Shown in pieces: positions 39,343 to 49,133 of a DNA stretch of 60,979 bases. A program made the position numbers and the translations under genes. Within the stretch, counting starts at the first letter, position 1, and every line of letters begins with the position of its first letter. This stretch comes from a virus. The notes under the pieces were generated by a model. It ran no database searches and was not told where the DNA came from. It saw only the letters and a program-made list of their open reading frames with translations. Where the stretch lies: IMG/VR virus record IMGVR_UViG_3300044638_007105, positions 1-60,979 of that record; one strand, given 5' to 3'.

Positions 39343-42114
39343 ATGAGAAATATATTTTTGTTAGAAGAATTACTTTTAGAAAATAGAATAGATGATGTTA
39401 AAAAGAAATATCCTAACGTACCTTCTGAAGTTATAGAAGAGTTTGCTAGTAATGACCCTTCTGGTACCAACAAATATTTGGATTGGATGGTTTATACCAA
39501 GTCTATAGGTTTTCCCGGTATTGGTACGTCAAATGTTATTAAAAATATAAATTTATTTCATAAAAACATTAACAAATTAACCAAAGAATTTTTTGATGAA
39601 TTTATTAAAGAAAATAAATTTGAATGGTTACTTACTGATAACTCACCTGTAGCCAAAACTTTTCAAAATATTTATAAAAGTCCTAAAGATATTAATACTT
39701 ACAAAGATTACGGTATTGCTTCAGTAATTTTTAAATCTGTTGATAACGTGTTATCTAAATCTGAGGTTAAAAAATTAGAAGCAAATGTTTTATACAACTC
39801 TGATGATTTATTAATCATGATTCCTAAATCACATAGAGCATCTTGTTACTACGGAGCTGGAACTAAATGGTGTACAACAAATAAAGAAAGTGATAATTAT
39901 TTTAAAAATTATACTAATAAAGGTACTTTAATTTATGTTATAAATAAAAAAGAACCTGAAACAAACCCTTGGTATAAAACTGCCTTTTTAATTGAAAAAG
40001 AAAATGGTAAAGTTCAAGCCTATGATGCTCCAGACCATCCGACCGATATAAATATTGCGGCAGAAAAATTAGGTGATAATTGGGGAATTATCAGAGACGT
40101 TATTGTAGAATATCTTTATAAAAATGAATTAAAAGGTATTGAAAACCTTTATTTTGGACAAGATTTGATTGCTTGGTTAGAATCCAAAGATATTGATCCA
40201 CTTAAAACTTTAAATTCAAATCAATTAATTGAAAAATTGGGTCACAATACTTTAATATCTTATTTAAATAAAAGGGGTATTAATATATACGAATATCTAC
40301 CGTATAGACAAATATTAGAAATTTATTCGATTCAAAAAATATGGGAAGGTTATAAAAATATCGGTATTAACCCGTTAACCAAAATGTTTATCAAACGTAA
40401 TGACGCAGACGATTTAATTCAGGCAATAAAAAATAAAACCATTTCTTTAGATGAGTTTTTACATTTAAGTTCTGACCCAAAATTTTTAGAATCTGTTTCA
40501 GGTGGTGAAGTACAAGGAACTAAAAACATTTTTACAATAATGAATTTGTTTTTTGGAAGTAGTAGACCGGACGATTGGATGAGTTCTAGAATAGCACCAG
40601 CCTTAATAGAATTATTTAACAATGATGTTGATTTGATATTTGGTTACGCTAAAAACATAGGAGTAAACTTATTCCAAGCTTTAGATGTTAGGGGTATGAA
40701 CCATCTTTTAAATAAAAAATTTGATTTTGAAAATGCTTTAAAATATACCTTACAAAATAAAGATTATTTAAAAAGTACTTTAGTTAATTACGGTTTCCCT
40801 AAAAAAGAAGTTATTGAGTATCTTTCTAAACAACCCAACGGAATAGAGTTATTTAAAGAATTAGTTGACAAGGACTTAATAAAAGATTTAAGGATAGAAG
40901 AAGTTTTACCGTTTTTTAAAGATGACAGAAAAGAAGTTTTTTTATTTTGGTTAAAATCTAAATTTAGAGGCAGGTTTGATGTTGAGGATGTTTTGGATGC
41001 TGCAGGTCCCGAAATAGGTAAAGTTTTTTCAAACATAGAATCTTTTGAAGCTTTTATAAGTGAAAATTATTTACACAAAGATTACGATATTTTAAAATCT
41101 GTTTCCATAAAATCTTTATGGAAAAGTTTTTTCAACAAAGATTTTTATCAATTATATAAAACGTTTTTAGAAAAAGGTAGAGCTAATGAACTAGATACTT
41201 TGATGTTGATAAAGGCTTATGAAGATGCTCCTGTTGAAGAGGGTACTGGGTTAAAAAATATTGTTTTAGAAAGAGCTCATTATGAATTAAAAGGCGATAA
41301 CAGATGTAAATTAGAAACTAGAGACGGTGTTGATTATATCATTTTTGAAGATTTGGACCGTGTTTTAGGGTTATTTGATGATAATGCTGATTATTACAGT
41401 GTCCTATCAAGTAGTTTTAACCCTGATACTTATGAAAATTTTTCTGATATAAGTTATTTTTTAGACAATGAAATCACAATTAAAGTAATTAAAGATTACC
41501 TAATGGATAATTTTAGAGAAAAAAAGGTGGGTTTAAATTTAGACTGGTTGGAAGATTTTGATGATTTAGGTGATAGAATTAAAATAGACGACATCAACGA
41601 TAAATTTTATTTTAAATTATATGATGAATTAATTCAGGGGATGTCTGGTTATAATATATTAGTATTAGTTGAAAACTCACCTGAATTAAAAAAACTTAAA
41701 GAAGTAATTGAATCGTCTTACAGTATTGTTTATAAAGATTTACTTAGGAAAGAACTTAAAGATGAGTTGACATCGAAAATGGAAGGTATTTTTGGTGATG
41801 ATTTTATGCGAACTAAAAAAATTCAAAATAAATATAAAGAACCGAAAACTGTTTATGAATTTAGGTATGATTATTTAATGGATGATATTATCACTTTTGC
41901 TGATGATTTTGTTTTTTATGAAGAAGAACTACCCAATTCGGTTTATGATTTAATTGTATCGTTAATGGAGAATAATAAAGGTAGGTTTGACGGTACTGTT
42001 AGTTTAGATTTAGAATATGTTATGGAAATTTGGTCCCCGTATGAAAATCAGGAATTGTTTTTAGAAACTTTTACCAATGAACTATATCAAACCCTAAGTA
42101 AATCCGAAGATTAG
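39343..42114 (+). CDS. TKWC-family protein 3, tagged, long form
   Basis: A 923-aa paralogue. The tag, NIFLLEELLLENR, ends at L11-L-E13. VKKKYPNVPSEVIEEF and DPSGTNKYLDWM follow, then the core SCYYGAGTKWCTTNK with TLIYVINK near residue 165-205. The remaining 650 residues form a long helical array rich in Leu, Phe and Tyr with a possible repeat pattern (VRGMNHLLNKKF, YLSKQPNGIELF). It lies between the core-like genes and terminase behind a late-type promoter. A large internal or injected protein fits; function unknown. Confidence 0.8.
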   Translation: MRNIFLLEELLLENRIDDVKKKYPNVPSEVIEEFASNDPSGTNKYLDWMVYTKSIGFPGIGTSNVIKNINLFHKNINKLTKEFFDEFIKENKFEWLLTDNSPVAKTFQNIYKSPKDINTYKDYGIASVIFKSVDNVLSKSEVKKLEANVLYNSDDLLIMIPKSHRASCYYGAGTKWCTTNKESDNYFKNYTNKGTLIYVINKKEPETNPWYKTAFLIEKENGKVQAYDAPDHPTDINIAAEKLGDNWGIIRDVIVEYLYKNELKGIENLYFGQDLIAWLESKDIDPLKTLNSNQLIEKLGHNTLISYLNKRGINIYEYLPYRQILEIYSIQKIWEGYKNIGINPLTKMFIKRNDADDLIQAIKNKTISLDEFLHLSSDPKFLESVSGGEVQGTKNIFTIMNLFFGSSRPDDWMSSRIAPALIELFNNDVDLIFGYAKNIGVNLFQALDVRGMNHLLNKKFDFENALKYTLQNKDYLKSTLVNYGFPKKEVIEYLSKQPNGIELFKELVDKDLIKDLRIEEVLPFFKDDRKEVFLFWLKSKFRGRFDVEDVLDAAGPEIGKVFSNIESFEAFISENYLHKDYDILKSVSIKSLWKSFFNKDFYQLYKTFLEKGRANELDTLMLIKAYEDAPVEEGTGLKNIVLERAHYELKGDNRCKLETRDGVDYIIFEDLDRVLGLFDDNADYYSVLSSSFNPDTYENFSDISYFLDNEITIKVIKDYLMDNFREKKVGLNLDWLEDFDDLGDRIKIDDINDKFYFKLYDELIQGMSGYNILVLVENSPELKKLKEVIESSYSIVYKDLLRKELKDELTSKMEGIFGDDFMRTKKIQNKYKEPKTVYEFRYDYLMDDIITFADDFVFYEEELPNSVYDLIVSLMENNKGRFDGTVSLDLEYVMEIWSPYENQELFLETFTNELYQTLSKSED

Positions 42115-42133
42115 GACTTAAATAATGTTCTTG

Positions 42134-42141
42134 ATATTTAT
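42134..42141 (+). promoter_or_regulatory. Putative late promoter box ATATTTAT
   Basis: The box ends 21 bases before the terminase ATG at 42163. Confidence 0.5.
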
Positions 42142-42162
42142 ATATCAAAAGAACGTTATATT

Positions 42163-43992
42163 ATGTCAAATGTACCACAAAATAAGGCTCAAAAATTAAT
42201 GGAGATTGGAAAGTCCATGAAGGACCCAATTTATGCCATTGAGAACTATCTTGAGACTTTTGATCAAACACAAAAAAGTTTTGTCAGATTTAAATTATTT
42301 CCCAAACAAAAAGAATTAATAACGGCGTATAAAAACAACCGTTTTAATATAGTGATGAAACCCCGTCAGGCTGGTGTTTCTACTACAACAGCAGCTTATA
42401 TAGCTGTTATGACAGCATTAGCTGACCCAAACAATCCACAAAGGGTTCTTATTTTAGCCAATAAACAAGAAACAGCGATTGAGTTTCTTAAAAAAATTAA
42501 AGATTTTACTTCACAAATACCAACATGGATGAATGTTTGGACATCAGGAAATGATGATTCTTGGTACGATGCTGAAAAAAACTCTGCAAAACATTATCGT
42601 TTAAAAAATGGTTCTGAAATTAAAGCAGTGGCAACTTCTTTAGATGCGTTACGTGGTTATACACCTACGTTACTTGTTATGGATGAGGCGGCTTATATTG
42701 AGGGTGGTGAAGAAGTTTACGCGGCAGCTCAACCAGCTTTATCGACGGGTGGTGGAGCCATTCTTATTAGTACACCTAATGGTATGGACCCATTATACTA
42801 TAAAACTTACATGTCAGCTAAAACTAAAGATAAAACAAACAATCCTTTTAATATCGTTGAAATGAGATGGTTCCAAGACCCACGTTATAATAAGGGTATG
42901 GTTTGGCAGAAAAAAGATGAAGTGGGTGAAGTAATAGAAGAAAAGGTTGACATGGACTACGCAAATTTTGAACAGTTAGAGTCTGAAGGTTGGCAACCAA
43001 CTGCCCCTTGGTTTGAGATGATGTGTGGTCAGTTAAATAATAACCCAAGAACTATTGCACAAGAGTTATTATGTGCATTTAACGGTTCGGGTGATAATGT
43101 TATAAACTCAAAATACGTTGAGTATCAAAAGAAAAATAACGTCAAAGACCCTATTAGAACTGAATGGTTAGACGGTAACATGTGGATATGGGAAGACCCA
43201 CAATTAGGTCACGAATATATTTTATCTGTCGATGCCGCTTCTGGTTCGGCTGATGACTTCGCATCTATTTGTGTTATGGATTTTACTACAGGTCACCAAG
43301 TTGCTGAATATCACGGTAAAATTGCACCCGATACTTTGGGTGAAATCGCGGTAGAATATGGTAATCGATATGAGGCATTTGTGGTTGTTGATATTACGGG
43401 TGGTTATGGTGTGTCTTCAGTTTTAAAAATGATTGAGATGGGTTATTCTTCTAAAAAAATGTATTATGACGTTGTTTTAGGTATTGATTCTGTTACAAAC
43501 AATAAAAATTTAGAAAGACATATGAGAGATGGTAAATTACCTGGTCTAAACTTTCAAAAAAATAGAAATACTATTATTACTAAATTAGAAGAGGCTGTTA
43601 GATTAGATTCTTTTAAAGTACGTTCTATTAGGTCTATTGCTGAAATGGATACATTTGTATTTAAAAACGGTCGTCCTGACCATATGAAAGGTTACCACGA
43701 TGATTTATTAATGGCAATAGCGATGTGTTGTTTTGTATCTCAAACTTCTTTTAAAGATTTTGAAAAAAGTAAGGGTCAAACTAAAGCGATGTTAGATTCT
43801 TGGGTTGTTTCAACCAACACTAGTGAAACAGTTGACGCATTAAATACTTCAGAATATAACGCAGTAGTTAATAGAGAAGCGACAGCAAAACAAGTACAAC
43901 ATGCTTTATCTGAACATAATTGGGTTTTTGCTGGTATGAAAGGTTTTAAGGACATGGATAAAAACAAAAAAATAATAAATAGAAGAAGTTAA
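42163..43992 (+). CDS. Terminase large subunit
   Basis: A 609-aa DNA-packaging motor of the T4 gp17 type. The ATPase Walker A is MKPRQAGVSTTTA (K66-T74) and Walker B is LLVMDEAAY (D174-E175), then a coupling segment. The RNase-H-like nuclease has ILSVDAASGSADDFAS near 355, VVVDITGGYG near 405 and a final YHDDLLMAIAM. Typical length. Acts at the portal vertex to cut and translocate DNA. Followed by the portal gene, as in T4-like gene order. Confidence 0.96.
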   Translation: MSNVPQNKAQKLMEIGKSMKDPIYAIENYLETFDQTQKSFVRFKLFPKQKELITAYKNNRFNIVMKPRQAGVSTTTAAYIAVMTALADPNNPQRVLILANKQETAIEFLKKIKDFTSQIPTWMNVWTSGNDDSWYDAEKNSAKHYRLKNGSEIKAVATSLDALRGYTPTLLVMDEAAYIEGGEEVYAAAQPALSTGGGAILISTPNGMDPLYYKTYMSAKTKDKTNNPFNIVEMRWFQDPRYNKGMVWQKKDEVGEVIEEKVDMDYANFEQLESEGWQPTAPWFEMMCGQLNNNPRTIAQELLCAFNGSGDNVINSKYVEYQKKNNVKDPIRTEWLDGNMWIWEDPQLGHEYILSVDAASGSADDFASICVMDFTTGHQVAEYHGKIAPDTLGEIAVEYGNRYEAFVVVDITGGYGVSSVLKMIEMGYSSKKMYYDVVLGIDSVTNNKNLERHMRDGKLPGLNFQKNRNTIITKLEEAVRLDSFKVRSIRSIAEMDTFVFKNGRPDHMKGYHDDLLMAIAMCCFVSQTSFKDFEKSKGQTKAMLDSWVVSTNTSETVDALNTSEYNAVVNREATAKQVQHALSEHNWVFAGMKGFKDMDKNKKIINRRS

Positions 43993-44033
43993 TACATTCA
44001 CATTTAAAGATAGATGGTTTACTTTTAGTATGA

Positions 44034-44041
44034 ATATTTAT
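44034..44041 (+). promoter_or_regulatory. Putative late promoter box ATATTTAT
   Basis: The box ends 37 bases before the portal ATG at 44079. Confidence 0.45.
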
Positions 44042-44078
44042 TTCTAAATATAATATAACAAGGTTTGAAAATTAATTA

Positions 44079-46004
44079 ATGGCCGACAATAAAGATTTAA
44101 CAGTATATCAGAAATTATTTTACCTTTTTGGTCAAAATAAAAAACCTGAAAGAACTACCCCAAAATATAGTTTTGGTGACGGTGATTTAATCACCATGCA
44201 ATCAAAACAAGATTACGATAAACAAAAATTAGAATTACAACAAAAAAGTTATCTTGAGTCGCAATGGCAAAGAGTAGATAATGAACTTTATCAAAAAGCT
44301 GTTTACTATGAGACCTCAAGAATTGCTTCATATATGGATTATGAGGCTATGGAATTTACACCTGAAATTTCTGCCGCTTTAGATATTATGGCAGAAGAAT
44401 CTTGTACACCAAGTGAACAAGGTAAAGTACTTACCATACAATCAAACTCTAAAAGAGTTAAAAATGTTTTAGAAGATTTATTTTACAACGTAGTTGATAT
44501 TCAAACTAATTTACCAATGTGGACTCGTAATACATGTAAGTATGGTGATAATTTTGTTTTCTTAAAAATTGATAATAAAAGAGGTATTATAGGTTCTTCA
44601 CAATTAACTAATATTGAAATAGAACGTAAAGAAGAGGGTATGTTTCCTACACAAAAAGAAGGTAACACAACACCTATGCAAGAACAAAAGAAAAAACAAG
44701 TTATATTTCATTGGCGTGAAAAGGCCATGGATTTTAACCCATGGGAGATTGCACATTTTCGTTTATTAGGTGATGATAGACGTTTACCTTACGGTACTTC
44801 GGTGTTGGAAAAGGCTAGACGTATTTGGAAACAAATGTTATTATCTGAAGATGCGATGTTAGTTTATCGTGTTGTTAGAGCACCTGAAAGACGTGTATTT
44901 AAAATTTATGTCGGTAACATTGATGATAAAGATGTTGATGCTTATGTACAAAAAGTAGCTAATAAATTTAAAAGACAACAAATTGTTGACCAAAAAACAG
45001 GACAGGTTGATTTACGTTACAACACATTAGCTGTAGATCAAGATTATTTCGTTCCTGTTCGTGACCCTAACGCACCAAACCCAATAGATACTTTGGCGGG
45101 TGCTAGTAATTTAGATCAAATTGCTGACATTGAGTATATTCAAAAGAAATTATTAACAGCGCTTAGAGTACCTAAAGCATTTTTAGGTTTTGATGAATCT
45201 CCTGGTGACGGTAAAAATTTAGCTTTATTAGATATTCGTTTCGCTAGAACAATTAATAGAATTCAACAATCTATGATTCAAGAATTGAATAAATTAGCTA
45301 TTATTCATTTATTTATTTTAGGGTTTACTGATGATTTAAATAATTTTACTTTAAATCTTACTAACCCATCTACTCAGGGTGAAATGTTAAAAGTTGAACA
45401 ATGGAAAGAAAAAGTTCTTCTTTATAAAGATTTAGTGACTCAAGTTGATGGTGGTATAGCTCCTTCATCACATACTTGGGCTAAGAAAAATATTTTTAAT
45501 TGGACCGATGAGGAAATTAAAACCGACCTTGAACAACAAATGATGGAGAGAGCTGCATCTAAAGAATTAGAAAACACACCTGAAGTTGTTAAGAAAACAG
45601 GTTTCTTTGATAGGGTTACTAAACTTTATGGTGAAATTGGTGGACCTACTCCTGCAGCTGGAGCTGAAGGTGGTGGGGTTGAAGAAGGTGGAGCTGAAGC
45701 TGGCGGTGGATTTGGTGGCGGAGGAGGATTTGGTGGTGGTGGCCTTGAACTAGGTGGTGGTGAAGAAATTGGTGGTGGAGCTGAAGTTGGTGAAGAAGGT
45801 GGTGAAGAAGGTGGTGGGGCTGAAACCGGATTTGGTGAAAGTTTTCGTTATAAAGACAAATCAATTATCGATAAGTTATTAATGGAGGGTAGAAGAAAAA
45901 ATGAGGATATTATGATGATGACCGAAGGAATTAAAAATTTAATAGGTGAAGAAGAAGAAAATAGTGACAAAGATTTAGATGACTTTAATTTATTACAAGA
46001 TTAA
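44079..46004 (+). CDS. Portal protein
   Basis: A 641-aa portal of the T4 gp20 type, the dodecameric ring through which DNA enters the head. Landmarks are EFTPEISAALDIMAEES, MWTRNTCKYGDNFVFL, HWREKAMDFNPWEIAHFRLL, YGTSVLEKARRIWKQM and VVRAPERRVFKIYVGN, plus KAFLGFDESPGDGKNL. The C-terminal about 110 residues are Gly/Glu-rich (GGGFGGGGGFGGGGLE) before a short ending that includes KLLMEGR, a possible L-M-E cleavage site. Such a Gly-rich tail is unusual for portals. Confidence 0.93.
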   Translation: MADNKDLTVYQKLFYLFGQNKKPERTTPKYSFGDGDLITMQSKQDYDKQKLELQQKSYLESQWQRVDNELYQKAVYYETSRIASYMDYEAMEFTPEISAALDIMAEESCTPSEQGKVLTIQSNSKRVKNVLEDLFYNVVDIQTNLPMWTRNTCKYGDNFVFLKIDNKRGIIGSSQLTNIEIERKEEGMFPTQKEGNTTPMQEQKKKQVIFHWREKAMDFNPWEIAHFRLLGDDRRLPYGTSVLEKARRIWKQMLLSEDAMLVYRVVRAPERRVFKIYVGNIDDKDVDAYVQKVANKFKRQQIVDQKTGQVDLRYNTLAVDQDYFVPVRDPNAPNPIDTLAGASNLDQIADIEYIQKKLLTALRVPKAFLGFDESPGDGKNLALLDIRFARTINRIQQSMIQELNKLAIIHLFILGFTDDLNNFTLNLTNPSTQGEMLKVEQWKEKVLLYKDLVTQVDGGIAPSSHTWAKKNIFNWTDEEIKTDLEQQMMERAASKELENTPEVVKKTGFFDRVTKLYGEIGGPTPAAGAEGGGVEEGGAEAGGGFGGGGGFGGGGLELGGGEEIGGGAEVGEEGGEEGGGAETGFGESFRYKDKSIIDKLLMEGRRKNEDIMMMTEGIKNLIGEEEENSDKDLDDFNLLQD

Positions 46005-46006
46005 TA

Positions 46007-46014
46007 ATATTTAT
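46007..46014 (+). promoter_or_regulatory. Putative late promoter box ATATTTAT
   Basis: The box ends 16 bases before the ATG at 46031, three bases after the portal stop. Confidence 0.5.
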
Positions 46015-46030
46015 ATATTAAAAGCTAAAA

Positions 46031-46801
46031 ATGAATTTCGGTATAATTAAAAACACATACGCAAAATCCCTAATAGATTCATACATAAACGAATCAAAAG
46101 GAGGTAACAAAAAGAAATATAAAGAATTTATTAAAAGTATTTCTGAAAGTCCTATTCTAAGAACACAGTTTATTGTTTATAAAAACATTGAGAACGGTTG
46201 TTTTGACTCAGAAGTTAATGCCACTGAATATTTAAAAGAAAATATTTCATTATTTAATGAGTTTGGTAAAAAAGATATCATTAAAGAAAATGAAAAGTTA
46301 GGTAATAAAATAAAAATTACTTCTTTTGGTTATGAATTAAAACAGTTACACGAATCTTTAAATGATTTAATTGTTTTAGAAAAAAAGGCTGAAACTATTA
46401 ATAAAATCCACAATTCTTTTGAGTACGTTAAAAAATGGTTACTTTCACCTAAAAAAATTAACGAATCGACAAGTAATGTAAAACCTGTTGATGCTAATAA
46501 ATTTTTAGATATTGTAACTAAAAAATATAACGAAAAGTATTCTAATATTTCTGAAGAAGAAAAAAAAGTTTTAAAAACTATTCTTTCTACAAATGATATA
46601 GAAAAAGAAAGTTTATTAAAAGACATGGTTAAAGAATCTATCACACTTATCAACAACTCTTTAAAACAATTTGGTGATAATTTAGAAATTAAATCTAAAT
46701 TATTAGAGGCTAAAGATGTTGTTTATAATTTAGAGTATAACAAGGACTCTTTTAAAGAAGATATTTTAAAAGTTTACGAACTTAAAACAAATTTAAGTTA
46801 A
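46031..46801 (+). CDS. Helical late protein with tag-like N-terminus
   Basis: A 256-aa helical protein. The N-terminus, YAKSLIDSYINESKGG, holds an I19-N-E21 site followed by Ser. The body is Lys/Glu-rich with long helices (ISEEEKKVLKTILSTNDIE) and no known domain. It lies between portal and the prohead genes, where T4 has core proteins gp67 and gp68. I suggest an internal core role by position and composition only. Confidence 0.7.
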   Translation: MNFGIIKNTYAKSLIDSYINESKGGNKKKYKEFIKSISESPILRTQFIVYKNIENGCFDSEVNATEYLKENISLFNEFGKKDIIKENEKLGNKIKITSFGYELKQLHESLNDLIVLEKKAETINKIHNSFEYVKKWLLSPKKINESTSNVKPVDANKFLDIVTKKYNEKYSNISEEEKKVLKTILSTNDIEKESLLKDMVKESITLINNSLKQFGDNLEIKSKLLEAKDVVYNLEYNKDSFKEDILKVYELKTNLS

Positions 46802-46826
46802 TAACAAATTTTAAAACCCGTTTCTA

Positions 46827-47072
46827 ATGATTAAAACAGAATCAGAAAATTTAGTAAAGTTACGTCAAATAGTAAAAGAAATCGAATCTAAAGAATTTGA
46901 TTTTGGTGATGATAAAGATTATCAGAGACTTATTGAAAGTGTTGATAGTTTGATACATAATGAAATGGGTAAGATTAATTGTGAAACTAATAAAGATTGT
47001 AAAATAAAATCTTACGAAACTTTATTCACGTCTATTATAACAATTTTAGAAGGTAGTAAACATTTAATTTAA
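46827..47072 (+). CDS. Small hypothetical protein
   Basis: An 81-aa helical protein (LVKLRQIVKEIESKEFDFGD). It contains IVKE and IESK but no clear N-terminal tag. One base from the next gene, so cotranscribed. Function unknown. Confidence 0.6.
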   Translation: MIKTESENLVKLRQIVKEIESKEFDFGDDKDYQRLIESVDSLIHNEMGKINCETNKDCKIKSYETLFTSIITILEGSKHLI

Positions 47073-47073
47073 A

Positions 47074-47409
47074 ATGTCACAACAAGAAGAAAATTTCAAA
47101 ACACTTTGGGCTGAATATTCTAAGTTGGTCCTTAAAGAACTTGATAGGATGAACAACAACTATGAAAATTTAAGAGAGAATATTGAAAATATTAACTCTA
47201 AATTAAATGATGTTAAAAACACAGAAAAATCCTTACATGATTTAAAAATTTGGCAAGAAAAAATAAATGATGTGTGGTCACCTTCTCAAATGAAAGAAGC
47301 TAAAGATGAGGTTTATAAACAAAAAAATCGTTGGACAGCGACTATAGCAATTTTATTATTTATACAAATAATAGTCGGAATTATTGTCTCACTAAAAGTA
47401 TTTTTTTAA
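47074..47409 (+). CDS. Coiled-coil protein with C-terminal membrane anchor
   Basis: A 111-aa protein with a long coiled coil (ENLRENIENINSKLNDVKN) and one membrane segment at the very C-terminus (about 90-110, TIAILLFIQIIVGIIVSLKV). The N-terminus is cytoplasmic if it is tail-anchored. Could be a lysis or spanin-type partner of the lipoprotein at 29631, or a head-assembly membrane anchor like T4 gp40. Terminator follows. Confidence 0.65.
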   Translation: MSQQEENFKTLWAEYSKLVLKELDRMNNNYENLRENIENINSKLNDVKNTEKSLHDLKIWQEKINDVWSPSQMKEAKDEVYKQKNRWTATIAILLFIQIIVGIIVSLKVFF

Positions 47410-47410
47410 T

Positions 47411-47435
47411 AAACCCTCCAATTGGAGGGTTTTTT
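47411..47435 (+). terminator. Rho-independent terminator
   Basis: Stem AACCCTCCA/TGGAGGGTT with T run, directly after the stop at 47409. Confidence 0.85.
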
Positions 47436-47511
47436 GTTTATAGCGGTTTTCTAAATGGATTAAATTTAGTATAATTAAAACATATAACAAAAAATAAATA
47501 ATAACAAAATT

Positions 47512-48663
47512 ATGAGTAAAGTTTTTTTAGAATACATTTGGTTAGATGGTAATAGTCCCCAAAATCTAAGAAGTAAAACAAAAGTTGTTGACAGTACAGA
47601 TATACTTGAAAGAGATGGTAATTCTAAACAAGGTTACCCTGAATCCTATCCACTTTGGAGTTTCGATGGCAGTTCAACAAAACAAGCCGGTGAGGAATTT
47701 GGTTTTGATGGTACTGATTGTGTTTTAAAACCTGTCTGTGTTGTTAGTGACCCTTTTAGAAGTAAAAGTTCATCTTACCTTCACAAATTAGTTTTTTGTG
47801 AGGTTTTTAACCCTGACGGTAAAACACCACATAAAACAAACACAAGAAGTAAGTTAAGGGATTTATTAGCCGACCTTAAATTCAAAGAGTATGACGCAAA
47901 TCATTCAGAAGTTCCTTGGTTTGGGTGGGAACAAGAATACGTTATAACACACGCTCCAGACCCGAATAACCATTTTAGGTATGGTGGAGGATTTCCTTTA
48001 GGTTTTTTAGCCGGTGATTCAGGTAAACCAAGACCACAAGGTGATTACTACTGTGGTGTCGGTGGACTTAACGTTATTGGTAGAGACATTGTAGAAGAAC
48101 ATCTTACAAAATGTGCAGAAATAGGGTTAGATATAGGTGGAATTAATGCCGAGGTATTGATAGGTCAATGGGAATATCAAATAGGCCCTGTGACTGCTTT
48201 AAACGGTTCTGACCAATTATGGATTTCACGTTACATACTTGAAAGAGTTGCTGAGAAAAAAGGTTTAGGAATTTCTTATCACCCAAAACCTGTTAACGGT
48301 GATTGGAATGGTAGTGGTTGTCACGTAAACTTTTCAACCAAAGAAATGAGAGAAAAAGGTGGAATTAAAAAAATTCTTGAATCATGTGATAAATTGTCTG
48401 AAAGACATAAAGAACATATTGAAGTTTACGGTGAGTTTAATGAAAAACGTTTAACTGGTAAACACGAAACATCTAGTATGGAAAAATTTAGTTTTGGTAA
48501 TTCTGATAGAGGTTCAAGTATTAGAATACCTGTACATACATATACCAACGAAAGGGGTTATTTCGAAGATAGAAGGCCAGCGGCTAACTGTGACCCATAC
48601 AAAGTTTCTAACGTAATGATTGAAACAGTATTTGATAAGGCTGGAATAACAGTGGAACAATAA
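47512..48663 (+). CDS. Glutamine synthetase, type II-like
   Basis: A 383-aa enzyme that makes glutamine from glutamate, ammonia and ATP. Motifs are of the eukaryote-like GSII form: LWSFDGSST in the beta-grasp domain, LKPVCVVSDPFR, WFGWEQEYVI (metal-binding Glu), GGINAEVLIGQWEYQIGP, NGSGCHVNFSTKEMR (ATP/His motif), RLTGKHETSSMEKFSFGNSDRGSSIRIP in sense, and GYFEDRRPAANCDPY. All catalytic parts look intact. It is an unusual gene for a phage, placed between virion genes; it might shift host nitrogen supply. It has no tag and no clear late box. Confidence 0.9.
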   Translation: MSKVFLEYIWLDGNSPQNLRSKTKVVDSTDILERDGNSKQGYPESYPLWSFDGSSTKQAGEEFGFDGTDCVLKPVCVVSDPFRSKSSSYLHKLVFCEVFNPDGKTPHKTNTRSKLRDLLADLKFKEYDANHSEVPWFGWEQEYVITHAPDPNNHFRYGGGFPLGFLAGDSGKPRPQGDYYCGVGGLNVIGRDIVEEHLTKCAEIGLDIGGINAEVLIGQWEYQIGPVTALNGSDQLWISRYILERVAEKKGLGISYHPKPVNGDWNGSGCHVNFSTKEMREKGGIKKILESCDKLSERHKEHIEVYGEFNEKRLTGKHETSSMEKFSFGNSDRGSSIRIPVHTYTNERGYFEDRRPAANCDPYKVSNVMIETVFDKAGITVEQ

Positions 48664-48670
48664 CTGTTTT

Positions 48671-49102
48671 ATGAAAAGAGGAAAAGAAATTAAACTGAAT
48701 TTACCTTATGAATATAATGTAATTTCAGGAGCTGTGGACAATAGAAATCCAGAATCAATATACATTCAAATATCAGCTTGGGGTAAACCTAAAAATAAAG
48801 AAGAAGAAGATTTTGATTCAATAATTAAACAAAAATCTAAAAGAGTTAAAAAGAAATTATTTGAGGTGTTAGATACTGAACAATTTTTACCAAAAGTGAT
48901 TGTTGATTTTAACATGGCCTCTTCAGGTGTTTCTTATGAAAAAAGAAGTTACATGTCAGTAGAAATGACACTGTTTCAGAAAAACCCAATACCTGTAAAC
49001 TCTGATAAACTATTACCTACTTTAAATAAAATATCGGAAAAAATAATAACCGATATTTTTGAAAAAGATGAGGACTTTAAATTCTTTAAAAGAAAAGGAT
49101 AA
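48671..49102 (+). CDS. Hypothetical protein
   Basis: A 143-aa, basic alpha/beta protein (MKRGKEIKLNLPYEYNVISGA) eight bases after glutamine synthetase. No recognised domain. Contains FDSIIKQKSKRVKKKLFEVL, a possible nucleic-acid binding helix. It is probably cotranscribed with glutamine synthetase and ends at the shared terminator. Confidence 0.6.
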   Translation: MKRGKEIKLNLPYEYNVISGAVDNRNPESIYIQISAWGKPKNKEEEDFDSIIKQKSKRVKKKLFEVLDTEQFLPKVIVDFNMASSGVSYEKRSYMSVEMTLFQKNPIPVNSDKLLPTLNKISEKIITDIFEKDEDFKFFKRKG

Positions 49103-49130
49103 AAAAAACCCCGAATAATCGGGGTTTTTT
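49103..49130. terminator. Bidirectional terminator
   Basis: AAAACCCCGAATAATCGGGG-type stem with A and T runs, between convergent genes ending at 49102 and 49134. Confidence 0.8.
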
Positions 49131-49133
49131 ATT

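Noticed and set aside
39248-39346. A 32-codon ORF between the 580-aa gene and TKWC protein 3
   Set aside because: It would run through a strong terminator and the next promoter; no sign of selection visible.
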